Program-made: the position numbers and the translations under genes
Notes under the pieces: model-generated
Told to the model about the DNA's origin: nothing
Seen by the model: only the letters and a program-made list of their open reading frames with translations
Database searches by the model: none
Shown: in pieces, positions 51,330 to 59,532 of the stretch
Numbering within the stretch: position 1 is the stretch's first letter
How the letters are laid out: every line of letters begins with the position of its first letter
Assembly (NCBI GenBank): GCA_964486335.1
Contig: CAZAMB010000007.1
Span: 124,001 to 188,000, forward strand
DNA: 64,000 nucleotides
Reading direction: 5' to 3'
DNA from: CAZAMB01 sp964486335
Lineage (GTDB): Bacteria > Planctomycetota > Phycisphaerae > UBA1845

Positions 51330-52988
51330 TCACGATCGATCGCGAGCAATGATCGGAGAATGCGCACAAATCCCCGATCGCTTCAGGCGTCTGGCAAATG
51401 CCTTGACCCGGCGCGAGCCGAAAATCGCGGGGAACGTATAGAACAAGATGTTCAAGTCCAGCCAGAACGATCGGTGACAAGCGTACTCCACGTCGTAGTA
51501 AATCCATTCCTGAAAATCGGACGATGCTTCGTCTCGTAGTCGGAGCACCTGCCATAGGCCGGTAATGCCCGGCTTGGTCGAAAGTCGGGCGCGCCGCCAG
51601 GGCGGACAATACTGATTCTCCCGGTCCGGGGACGGACGAGGACCGACCAGGCTCATCTGACCGACGAGCACGTTCAGCAGTTGAGGAAGCTCGTCGATGT
51701 TCCAGCGACGCAGCCACAGGCCGATGGGCGTCAAGCGCGGATCATCGGTGATCTTGAATTGCGGACCGTCGACTTCGTTCATCGCTTTGAGTTCCGCCTG
51801 CATGGCGTCGGCTCCCGTGCGCATTGAACGAAACTTCAAACATGGAAACTCCCGACCGCCCAATCCCTGCCGGATGTGCGCGAACAATACCGGTCCCGGC
51901 GACGTCAGCTTCACGAGGATCGCCACAATGAAAAGGAGAGGTGAGAGGACGATCAGTCCGAGCGCGGAGGCGGTCAGATCGAGCGTTCGCTTGGCGAAGA
52001 GATACGCGCGATCGCTTTTGATGTCGGGAAGATCGTCGGTCCACGATGCCCACGGCGCATCCGCGGCCTGATCGGATGTCAGCGACCACGCGATTTCGGC
52101 ACCCGATTCGGTGGACGTCATTGTCGTCGAAGGATCCGGACAACGGGAATCGTTCTTGCCTGCCCGGTCGATTTCACCGCGAAAATCTCTTGTTTTTCCA
52201 TTTGCGAAGCGATTCTTTTGGACATTCGCAACCGCCCGGGCCCCATTTCCATCATTGGAAGCCGGCGTGGCGGCTGCAGGTTGAACCGGCGGCGACAATC
52301 CCAGCACGTCGTCCGAATGAATTCCGTCATCCGCCACCACTTCAGGGTCGTCGGACCAGCGAACCGCGAACCGGCGAACCAAAGAGCCGATGCTCTCGAG
52401 TCCCCAGCCTCGAACGACAATATGAGCGGCGACCGGTTGAAAATGTTCGCTTCGGACCACGAGAAATGATGCTTCTCCCGACCAGCGATCGGCGAACATC
52501 GGCGAGTCGCAATAATGGCGCTTGAATCGAACCACGCTTCCTTCCGTGTCCACCAGCACCGATTCCGCGTAATGCGTGCGGGTGGCCGTTTCCACGGGAC
52601 CGAAAGCCAGGACGTCCGCGCCTTCCCGTCGGGCGGCGGAAATCGCCTGCTGCCAGCGAATAATCGGAAACTGCCGTCCATTGACGATGAACACATATCC
52701 ACGCCGGCGCGGTAGCGAGACTGAAACGTCGGCTTCGTCACGATATCGCACAAGGTGACCCGGTTGCAGCGCCGCCGCCAGTCCATCTCCGACCGACCCG
52801 AGTTGGTGAGAAAGAAAAACGTATGCGTTTCGATCGGTTCCGGCGGTCCACTCAATGTACCAGCGCATGCGTGCCAACAGGCACTCCGAGGGATGGGACG
52901 AAACGGCTCGATGCGGTGTTCCAAACGCGTATTCGTCCGGCGCATCGAAATGAACGAACACAGTGCGAAGATCGGGAATCAGGATCAT
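51330..52988 (-). CDS. Undecaprenyl-phosphate sugar-phosphate transferase with unusual N-terminus
   Basis: A 552-residue enzyme. Residues about 335-530 are a bacterial sugar transferase domain (WbaP/WcaJ type): KRTLDLTASALGLIVLSPLL membrane re-entrant helix, GLGGREFPCLKFRSMRTGA, RRWNIDELPQLLNVL, MSLVGPRPS and KPGITGLWQV. It would load the first sugar phosphate onto the lipid carrier. The first 330 residues lack the usual membrane helices and CoA-binding-like fold. They contain RRGYVFIVNGRQFPII and ESVLVDTEGSVVRFKR, which look like a degraded nucleotidyltransferase. A Ser/Asn-rich linker joins the two. ATG 52988 is the only good start. Confidence 0.9.
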   Translation of the reverse strand: MILIPDLRTVFVHFDAPDEYAFGTPHRAVSSHPSECLLARMRWYIEWTAGTDRNAYVFLSHQLGSVGDGLAAALQPGHLVRYRDEADVSVSLPRRRGYVFIVNGRQFPIIRWQQAISAARREGADVLAFGPVETATRTHYAESVLVDTEGSVVRFKRHYCDSPMFADRWSGEASFLVVRSEHFQPVAAHIVVRGWGLESIGSLVRRFAVRWSDDPEVVADDGIHSDDVLGLSPPVQPAAATPASNDGNGARAVANVQKNRFANGKTRDFRGEIDRAGKNDSRCPDPSTTMTSTESGAEIAWSLTSDQAADAPWASWTDDLPDIKSDRAYLFAKRTLDLTASALGLIVLSPLLFIVAILVKLTSPGPVLFAHIRQGLGGREFPCLKFRSMRTGADAMQAELKAMNEVDGPQFKITDDPRLTPIGLWLRRWNIDELPQLLNVLVGQMSLVGPRPSPDRENQYCPPWRRARLSTKPGITGLWQVLRLRDEASSDFQEWIYYDVEYACHRSFWLDLNILFYTFPAIFGSRRVKAFARRLKRSGICAHSPIIARDRS

Positions 52989-53053
52989 GATCGCTTCAAA
53001 CTCCCCCGCGGGCGGGCATCGCGAATGAACGCGGCGACGACCCTGCGCCCATT

Positions 53054-55186
53054 TTACGCCTCATCGCCGGAGTAGGAATAATTGTAACCATAACGCACGC
53101 TTCTCGGGTCAACGTCGTTCAGGATGACGCCCACGACGTTGCCACGAACACTCTCGAGGTATTGCCGCGCGACTTGTGCCTCATCGTCGCGAGTCTGCCT
53201 GGCTCGGAGCACGAGAACCACCTCGTCTACCATCATCGCCAAGGCAACGGCGTCGCTCTTGACGAGTACCGGCGGCGAATCAACGATGACTTCGTCGTAC
53301 CCTCGATACAAATCCGCCATTCGAGCGCCGGTCGTCTTGCCGCGCAAGAGGTCGCCGAAAGATTCTTTTCGCGATCCGCAAGGCAGGACATGGAGGCCGT
53401 CGGGTTCGATCGTCTTGACCAATGTCGCGGCAGGCCGCAAGTCTTCAAGAAACTCGCAGAGTCCTTCCGCGCCCAGCAGATTCAGCCGGCGCGTCAGCCC
53501 CTGGCCGTGGTTGTCGCCGTCGATCAGTAGGACCTTTCGCCCCGTGGCCACCAGGCTTCGCGCCAGATTGAGCGCCATCGATGATTTTCCGCTGCCGGCG
53601 GTCGGACTCGTAATCAGCCGGCTGTGACCGGTCTGACTGGGCGAGCCCGCCATCAGCGCGCTGGAGATTCCTCGAATCGGTTCAATCAACCGGGGGTCCA
53701 TGCCGTTGGGCTTGGCGCCATCGATCGGCAAATGTTCGACGCTGCCCAAGACGCGCACGCCGAGGCGCTGCACGACTTGTTCCGGCCGCCTCATGCTTCG
53801 ATCCATTCTTCCGCGCACCAACGCCGCGCCGACACCGCATGCAATGCCCATCATGGCGACCACGGCGCAAATCTTCAGGCGCTTGTCGAGGTTGGGGGCT
53901 TGGGGCGCCTTTGCCCACGAATCCACCTGAATCTGCGAGGCACGCTTTTGCTCAACTTCCACCGTCCAGATTTTTTCACGAACCTGTGAAAGTGACGATT
54001 CCAACTGGGTCCGCTCGCGGCGCAAGTCGTCGAGCACGAACTGGCTGCCGGACATGCCGGCTCGTTCGCCTTTGAGCCGATTCACTTCGTCACCCAGGAC
54101 CCTGGCGGTGATTTCGGCATTGCGCAGCGCGGCCTGCAATTCGCGGCGTTGGGTCGTCGAGAACGCGGTCACCAGCGCTTGCTCGCGCTTTGTGATCCGA
54201 TCACGAAGGTCCTCAATGAGCGCCGGACGGGAGAGGACTTCGGGATGTGATGGGCCGCGACCCATACCGGCGTCGGACATTGCCGACGCTTCGATCTGCC
54301 GAAGCTGCTCCTTCAGTCCCAGGAGTTCCGGGTCACGTCCGACAAAAGCTTCATAAGACGCCGGATCGGTCGTTCCCGCATCTTGCGTTTCGTCGCCGAG
54401 CGCTTCCAGTTTCGCCGCCGCGATCGCCCGGTTCTTCAAAGCCTCCGTGAGCATCTGATGCGCGTCCGACAACCATCGATCGACGAGCATTCCCGATTCC
54501 GTCGAAACGCCGATTCCCTGTTCAGTGGCGACGTCGCGGAGTTGACTGTTCTTTACCTGCAATTTGGCCTCAAGCTCCTCCTGCTCCTTCTTGAGTGAAC
54601 TGAGGACCTTGCGATCCCATTCCCGCTGTTTTTCTTCCAGCGATTTCAAGTAGGTCGTCAAGAGTGTGTTGACGATGATCTCCATATCCTTGGGTGACCG
54701 GCCCACCAGGGCGACTTTCAGCAACTCCGACGACTGAACAGGCTGAACGACGAGGTTGGTCTGAATCATTGAGACCGGGTCCTCGAGATCCTTCAGCGAC
54801 TCGAGCAGTCGAACCTCGGGCGTCGCCAGCGTCGCGTCGATGGTGGCCGCGCTGGCGATGTTGACCGCCTGTGTTCCCACGTACTGCCGGTAGTTTCCGC
54901 TGTAATCAGTGGTCGCGTCGGAAAACAGAATCGGACGCGCCACCGGAGAAATGTGCAACAAGCCGGCGACTTCGTACTTGGGCTTCATCAGGTACCAGAT
55001 CCCGCCCACGCCGGCGCCGCCGACAACAACGCTGACCAAAAGCGCGGTCAGCCATCGTTCCAACACCATCGTCAAGAGCGACGGCGCGGTCGCTGCCGAA
55101 GATCGACCGGCCAGATCCATGCCGTTCGACGGATTGGCGAGTGCCAGGTCGGTCGATTCGGCATAGGGTGCGACAGTGGTTTTCAT
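53054..55186 (-). CDS. Wzz-type chain-length regulator fused to BY-kinase
   Basis: A 710-residue membrane tyrosine kinase that controls polysaccharide polymerisation. The N-terminal Wzz domain has a helix at about 46-66 and a long periplasmic coiled-coil region (about 190-430); a second helix lies near 455. The cytoplasmic kinase (about 510-710) has Walker A SPTAGSGKSSMALNLA, Walker A' VLLIDGDN and Walker B VIVDSPPVL, and ends in a tyrosine cluster, YGYNYSYSG, the site of autophosphorylation. ATG 55186 follows GGGAG by six bases; ATG 55201 is too close to the upstream stop. It is co-transcribed with the exosortase fusion, 26 bp upstream. Confidence 0.93.
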   Translation of the reverse strand: MKTTVAPYAESTDLALANPSNGMDLAGRSSAATAPSLLTMVLERWLTALLVSVVVGGAGVGGIWYLMKPKYEVAGLLHISPVARPILFSDATTDYSGNYRQYVGTQAVNIASAATIDATLATPEVRLLESLKDLEDPVSMIQTNLVVQPVQSSELLKVALVGRSPKDMEIIVNTLLTTYLKSLEEKQREWDRKVLSSLKKEQEELEAKLQVKNSQLRDVATEQGIGVSTESGMLVDRWLSDAHQMLTEALKNRAIAAAKLEALGDETQDAGTTDPASYEAFVGRDPELLGLKEQLRQIEASAMSDAGMGRGPSHPEVLSRPALIEDLRDRITKREQALVTAFSTTQRRELQAALRNAEITARVLGDEVNRLKGERAGMSGSQFVLDDLRRERTQLESSLSQVREKIWTVEVEQKRASQIQVDSWAKAPQAPNLDKRLKICAVVAMMGIACGVGAALVRGRMDRSMRRPEQVVQRLGVRVLGSVEHLPIDGAKPNGMDPRLIEPIRGISSALMAGSPSQTGHSRLITSPTAGSGKSSMALNLARSLVATGRKVLLIDGDNHGQGLTRRLNLLGAEGLCEFLEDLRPAATLVKTIEPDGLHVLPCGSRKESFGDLLRGKTTGARMADLYRGYDEVIVDSPPVLVKSDAVALAMMVDEVVLVLRARQTRDDEAQVARQYLESVRGNVVGVILNDVDPRSVRYGYNYSYSGDEA

Positions 55187-55212
55187 GAATTGCTCCCACA
55201 TCTGGTCGGCGA

Positions 55213-57129
55213 TCAGTTTCCGGATACCAATGGCGAACGTTTGACCCGGTCGTCACAAACTTCCACGATCGCCGCGACCGCCAAACGTGGCACCACGAGG
55301 TTGGACAACAGTCGAAACTCGAGGAGAACCAACAGCACCGCCACGGGCATCATGACCAGTCCGGCGCCGTCGTGAAACGCGCCCTGGGCAAGCTGAGCCT
55401 GACCGATCGAGTACAGGTAGGCCGAGAAAACGATGCGGACGATGTTGCAGGCGAGCGCGATGGGCACACTGGACAACAACACGACGATCTTCTGCCATCT
55501 CGGTCGATCGACCAGATAAGCGAGCACGGCCGTGACAAGGAGAAAGGCAAGCGCCATGCGAAGTCCGCTGCATGCCTCGGCCACCGCGATCTGGTGGCCT
55601 GCCACCTCCAATACGTTGCCCGTTCGAACCGCCGCGATGCCAAGGGTTTCCAGCACGGTATTCGCAATCTGGGCGGAGATTCCTTGCAAGGGGAGCATGA
55701 CGGCCGAATGGACCGAATGGGGAAGGGGAACCATGAGGAACAGCATGGCGAGCGGAAACCAAAGCCGTCGAAAGACATCGCGGCCGAGCAAGCTCATGGT
55801 CAGCCCGAGCGCACAGGTCACCGCGCCGACGTTTTCCGCGGATGAATACGTAAACCATCGACCAAAGATCGTCGCGCCAAGCCCCATGCCGAAAAGGGCC
55901 GCGCCCGGCCACCAGAAGCGCGGCGTGAGTCCGATCAAACGGCGCCGCCGGGTCGTGATCATGTACAGCGCGGCGGCGGGAACGAGCTGTCCGGTGCCGT
56001 AATCAGGATTGGAGCCGAGAACGGACCACAATCCGCTCAGCGAGGGCCAGAAGGCCCAAATGAAAACACCGGCCAGCAATGCCGCCGCGGACGCCCCTTT
56101 GGAGAGCGCCACCCTGACGAGCGGACGCGGGTCAATGTGGGGTGTCAGCACCGGTTCCGCGGTAGCCAAAGACTGGGAGCTCGCCAACGTCGTGTCCGCT
56201 TCCATTGATTGCTGTGCTGCAATGGCTGGCAGAATTCGGTCCGTCAAGGAGACCCCGGCGCGAACATGGAGGTGGTCGGCCGCGACAACTCGGATCAACC
56301 ACGCGTTGCGATCAATGTGGCAGCCGTCGCCGAGAATGGTCGGTCCGACGATGACGGCGCCGTCGTCGATGCGGCAACCATGGCCGATCAGCGCGGGACC
56401 GACAATGCGTGCTCTTGGAGCGATCTCAACGTCGCGACCACACCAGATATCGGCGGCAATCCTGGTAAAGGCGTGCTCGGCGATGCGGTCATCGCACAAA
56501 GCGTGGGAAATCAGTCGGACATACGTCGCGCGATCGTTGACCTCACACGTTTCAGCGCGAAGCGGAATGGCGCCCACGCGAAGTCCGGCGCGCTGAAGGG
56601 CGGGTACGAGCTGTTCCTTCAGATCAAAAAAACCGGCCCCGCTGACGTATTCCAGGACGGATCGCTCACAAAAGAAAATGCCCGCGGGACGGAAGTGATT
56701 CTCGATTCCGGCTCCGACCCAGCCCGATTGCCGTGTACAGAAGACGGACAGAGCGTTGCCGCTTTTCCGATGTTCTTCGATCATCCATTCCGGATCATCG
56801 TCAAGCCAGACCGACCCGCCGCACAATGCGATTGTCTCGGATTCGGTTCGTGATTCGCATGCCTTCAGGCAACCGGCCGTACCCAATGGAACCCCGTCTT
56901 TCAGCGTTTCAACCCGAAGGTGAGTTGTGGGGATGCCGCTGACATAACGGAACAACGACTCAACCTGTCCATTCGCGCAAACAACGCAACAGCGCGCGCC
57001 TTCAACGTCGAATCGTGATATGATCGATCCGATGAGTGTTCCCTGCGGCAACGGCAGGAGCGGCCTCGGACACCCCCAGGTCCATGGCGCGCCTTGACCG
57101 ATTGATCCTGCTAATACTACCAAGTCCAT
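55213..57129 (-). CDS. Nucleotidyltransferase - hexapeptide - exosortase fusion
   Basis: A 638-residue, three-part protein. Residues 1-220 resemble a sugar-phosphate nucleotidyltransferase (PRPLLPLPQGTLI, LGTAGCLKACES). Residues about 225-300 form a left-handed beta-helix (VEIAPRARIVGPALIGHGCR, then IVGPTILGDGCHID). Residues about 340-620 form an eight-helix exosortase with the catalytic triad: C520 in VAEACSGLR, R565 in CNIVRIVF and H586 in GAFHDGAG. Exosortases cut and transfer proteins with PEP-CTERM-like tails to the cell surface. The fusion to a nucleotidyltransferase is, to my knowledge, not standard. GGAGGGGAG precedes ATG 57129. It opens the leftward operon. Confidence 0.9.
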   Translation of the reverse strand: MDLVVLAGSIGQGAPWTWGCPRPLLPLPQGTLIGSIISRFDVEGARCCVVCANGQVESLFRYVSGIPTTHLRVETLKDGVPLGTAGCLKACESRTESETIALCGGSVWLDDDPEWMIEEHRKSGNALSVFCTRQSGWVGAGIENHFRPAGIFFCERSVLEYVSGAGFFDLKEQLVPALQRAGLRVGAIPLRAETCEVNDRATYVRLISHALCDDRIAEHAFTRIAADIWCGRDVEIAPRARIVGPALIGHGCRIDDGAVIVGPTILGDGCHIDRNAWLIRVVAADHLHVRAGVSLTDRILPAIAAQQSMEADTTLASSQSLATAEPVLTPHIDPRPLVRVALSKGASAAALLAGVFIWAFWPSLSGLWSVLGSNPDYGTGQLVPAAALYMITTRRRRLIGLTPRFWWPGAALFGMGLGATIFGRWFTYSSAENVGAVTCALGLTMSLLGRDVFRRLWFPLAMLFLMVPLPHSVHSAVMLPLQGISAQIANTVLETLGIAAVRTGNVLEVAGHQIAVAEACSGLRMALAFLLVTAVLAYLVDRPRWQKIVVLLSSVPIALACNIVRIVFSAYLYSIGQAQLAQGAFHDGAGLVMMPVAVLLVLLEFRLLSNLVVPRLAVAAIVEVCDDRVKRSPLVSGN

Positions 57130-58045
57130 CCGGGAACTCCCCTCCAAAGTTCCAACGGCCGTCCACATGCCGGACCAAGGGCGCACGGTCTTGACCCCGA
57201 CGGCACAACTTAGATTCGCGTGGCTTCTGCTTGTTAAGAACGCCCAAGGCCTTTAGCGGCCGAGCGTGGACTTATCAGACCGGTGCGCAACCACCCTCTG
57301 GTAAGTCTACCCCGGTCGATCGCTCAGTCAACGGCTTTTGGGTCGAGTCGCCCCAAAAAGCACAAACCTATCTGAAATCACCAGACCCGTGCGAACATTG
57401 AAGGCAGAATCGCAGTCTACTGTCCCAAACCCGAACGCGCCGGATGCTTTCCAATGCGAGGCCGATTCTCTTCGATTTCGTGAGCGACGACCTCTCTTTG
57501 TGATTCGGCGGCTAGTAAAGACTCTAAGTTCCTATAAAAGGAGCGTTCTGATGCGTCATTCAAGTTTGCGATTTTCGTATTTCCCCCTCCTTATCTATTT
57601 GTACATTTCCGGAAACACTGATCCAAATCGCAACTCGATTGCCTGTTGTGGCAGATGGGCCAGCCCGTGAATATCGGACTGAAAAGACGAAGACAAAACG
57701 ACTCGATCCAATGTCACAACTGGGGTCCTTTGAACGCCGAAGCTACAAGGCGTGTGCGCTGATTCTTGTGCGGTTGGATTTGAGTCGCGCGAAGGAGGCG
57801 CTTCCGGCCGAAGTAGCAGGCGGTTGTCGCTGACGGGTGACGTTGGTTGAGCGTGGGCCTGCGGACCTTCATGCTTGCCACGCTTTGAGCCGCGCGGTTC
57901 AATGGCTCGCCTGATTGACAGGGAACCGCCTGGCGGCGTCATAAATAGTTGCTGTTGTGAAGGTTACGGCACGAACTGTCGGGAACCTGACGGGCACGGA
58001 GTGCGCCCGCAACCTAAGTCTTGCAAACGTTTGGGATGATTAGAC
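57130..58045. other. Divergent intergenic region of 916 bp between the two surface operons
   Basis: Promoters for the leftward exosortase operon and rightward rhamnose operon must lie here, but no box pair with correct spacing is seen. One small frame, 57551-57670 (39 codons, MRHSSLRFSYFPLLIYLYIS...), has AAAAGGAG at ideal spacing and a TATAAA just ahead at 57533; it is hydrophobic in its first half and may be a leader or chance. GC is lower between 57480 and 57620 than around it. The larger frames on both strands show no family. Confidence 0.45.
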
Positions 58046-58501
58046 ATGATCGAAGGCGTGCAGGTCAAGCGACTTAAGGTGATTCCGGACGAGCGAGGCC
58101 GGTTGATGGAGATGCTTCGCGGCGATGACCCGTTGTTCAAGAAGTTCGGCCAGGTCTACATGACCACGGCCTATCCGGGGGCTGTCAAAGCGTGGCACTA
58201 CCACAAGAAGCAATGGGATCACTTTGTGTGCGTGCGGGGGATGATGAAGGTCGTGCTCTACGACAGCCGTGAGGATTCGCGGACGAAGGGTGAAGTGAAC
58301 GAATTCTTCATGGGCGACCACAATCCGATTCTGGTGCAGATCCCGCCACTGGTGTTTCACGGCTTCAAGTGCGTCAGTGAGTATGAGGCCATCGTGGTGA
58401 ACACGCCGACCGAAGTGTACGTTTACGATCAACCGGATGAGTTTCGGCTTCATCCGCACAAGAACGACATTCCGTACGACTGGTCACGAAAGGACGGTTG
58501 A
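58046..58501 (+). CDS. RmlC-like dTDP-sugar epimerase family protein (short form)
   Basis: A 151-residue cupin of the dTDP-4-dehydrorhamnose 3,5-epimerase family. DERGRLMEMLRGDD, AWHYHKKQWDHFVCVRGMMK, PPLVFHGFKC and VYDQPDEFRL are its landmarks. The likely catalytic His is in WHYH; by eye, the lysine of true RmlC (QGK) is replaced by a His (WDH), so the enzyme may differ in reaction. It is about 30 residues shorter than classical RmlC. It begins the rightward operon and overlaps rfbA closely, so it probably supplies the 3,5-epimerisation step for rhamnose. The start lacks a strong ribosome site. Confidence 0.85.
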   Translation: MIEGVQVKRLKVIPDERGRLMEMLRGDDPLFKKFGQVYMTTAYPGAVKAWHYHKKQWDHFVCVRGMMKVVLYDSREDSRTKGEVNEFFMGDHNPILVQIPPLVFHGFKCVSEYEAIVVNTPTEVYVYDQPDEFRLHPHKNDIPYDWSRKDG

Positions 58502-58503
58502 CG

Positions 58504-59235
58504 ATGAAGGGCGTGATTCTGGCTGGCGGACTGGGCACGCGACTCGCGCCGCTCACGCGGGTGACCAACAAGCACCTGCTGCCCGTATTCAACAAACCGA
58601 TGATCTACTACCCGATTCAGTGTCTCGTGAACGCGGGCATCGAGGACATCATGATCGTGACCGGCGGAAACGACGCCGGAGACTTTCTGAGATTGCTCGG
58701 CAACGGCAGTGAATTCGGCCTGCGTGACCTGCACTACACCTATCAGGTCGGTGAGGGCGGCATCGCGGATGCGCTGCGACTGGCGGAGCATTTCGCGGAC
58801 GGCGAGAAGATTGTGGTCGTGTTGGGCGACAACATCATCGAGAAAAACATTCGGCGGGCGGTGGGAGATTTCTTCGCTCAAGGCAAAGGGGCCAAGGTGC
58901 TGCTCAAGGAAGTTCCCGATCCGCAGCGGTTCGGCGTGGCGGAGATCAAGGACGGGCGGATTGTCGCTATCGAAGAGAAACCCAAGAAGCCCAAGGGAAA
59001 TCTGGCGGTCATCGGAATCTACATGTACGACCGGCAGGTGTTCGACATGATTCGGCCGCTCAAGCCGTCGGCGCGCGGGGAACTGGAAATCACCGACGTC
59101 AACAACGCCTACATGCAGCAAGGCACGCTGACGCACGACGTTCTTGATGGATGGTGGACGGACGCGGGAACCTTTGAATCACTGCACCGCGCATCGAACA
59201 TGATCGCAGAAGGCGGGGCGAATCGAGTTGAATAG
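58504..59235 (+). CDS. rfbA: Glucose-1-phosphate thymidylyltransferase
   Basis: A 243-residue enzyme that joins dTTP and glucose-1-phosphate to dTDP-glucose. The nucleotide-binding start GGLGTRLAPLTRVTNKHLLP, the sugar-binding FNKPMIYYPIQ, VVLGDNI, and EKPKKPKGNLAVIGIYMY are as in the family. It is the short form, lacking about 45 C-terminal residues of Escherichia RmlA. ATG 58504 follows AAAGGA; the TTG overlapping the previous stop is also in frame. It acts before rfbB and rfbD, encoded downstream. Confidence 0.95.
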   Translation: MKGVILAGGLGTRLAPLTRVTNKHLLPVFNKPMIYYPIQCLVNAGIEDIMIVTGGNDAGDFLRLLGNGSEFGLRDLHYTYQVGEGGIADALRLAEHFADGEKIVVVLGDNIIEKNIRRAVGDFFAQGKGAKVLLKEVPDPQRFGVAEIKDGRIVAIEEKPKKPKGNLAVIGIYMYDRQVFDMIRPLKPSARGELEITDVNNAYMQQGTLTHDVLDGWWTDAGTFESLHRASNMIAEGGANRVE

Positions 59236-59291
59236 CGAGGGGGAAGCGGTCGGCGGAACAGACGTCCTATGAATCACCGGACGATTATTGT

Positions 59292-59308
59292 ACCGGTTGA
59301 AAACCGGT
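59292..59308. repeat. ACCGGTT hairpin
   Basis: ACCGGTT-GAA-AACCGGT is a perfect 7-bp stem with a three-base loop, about 57 bp after rfbA. It is followed by CACAAAAAGG instead of a T-run, so it is not a good rightward terminator. Only one copy is seen in this window. Confidence 0.5.
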
Positions 59309-59473
59309 GCCACAAAAAGGCGACGTCATGGGGTCGCGAGGCTCAAACCTGCGGCACGCTATGATTGAAGGTTCGAGGTTGGACCGCTCCCTGACGGTCG
59401 CGGCTCGGCGCGGCAGCGATTTCGCAGAACCGTTGGAAAAGCTGGGAGACTATCCCCTAATCGGCCTTCGCAA

Positions 59474-59505
59474 GTCCGCGCGAACTGAAGTTCGCGGCTC
59501 GCCCC
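59474..59505 (-). repeat. REP-like palindrome, copy J (reverse orientation)
   Basis: Reading the minus strand gives the perfect stem CGCGAACT-TC-AGTTCGCG with GCGAGCC before it and GCGGAC after it, as in copies F and H. It lies 28 bp upstream of rfbB, within the rhamnose operon. It is the only reverse-oriented copy found. Confidence 0.85.
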
Positions 59506-59532
59506 CGTTTTTGAAACAGGCTCTACGATAAC

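Noticed and set aside
57338..57550. Upstream extension of the small frame ending at 57670
   Set aside because: Residues before 57551 show no ribosome site or coding character. Only the 39-codon part with AAAAGGAG is kept as a weak possibility.
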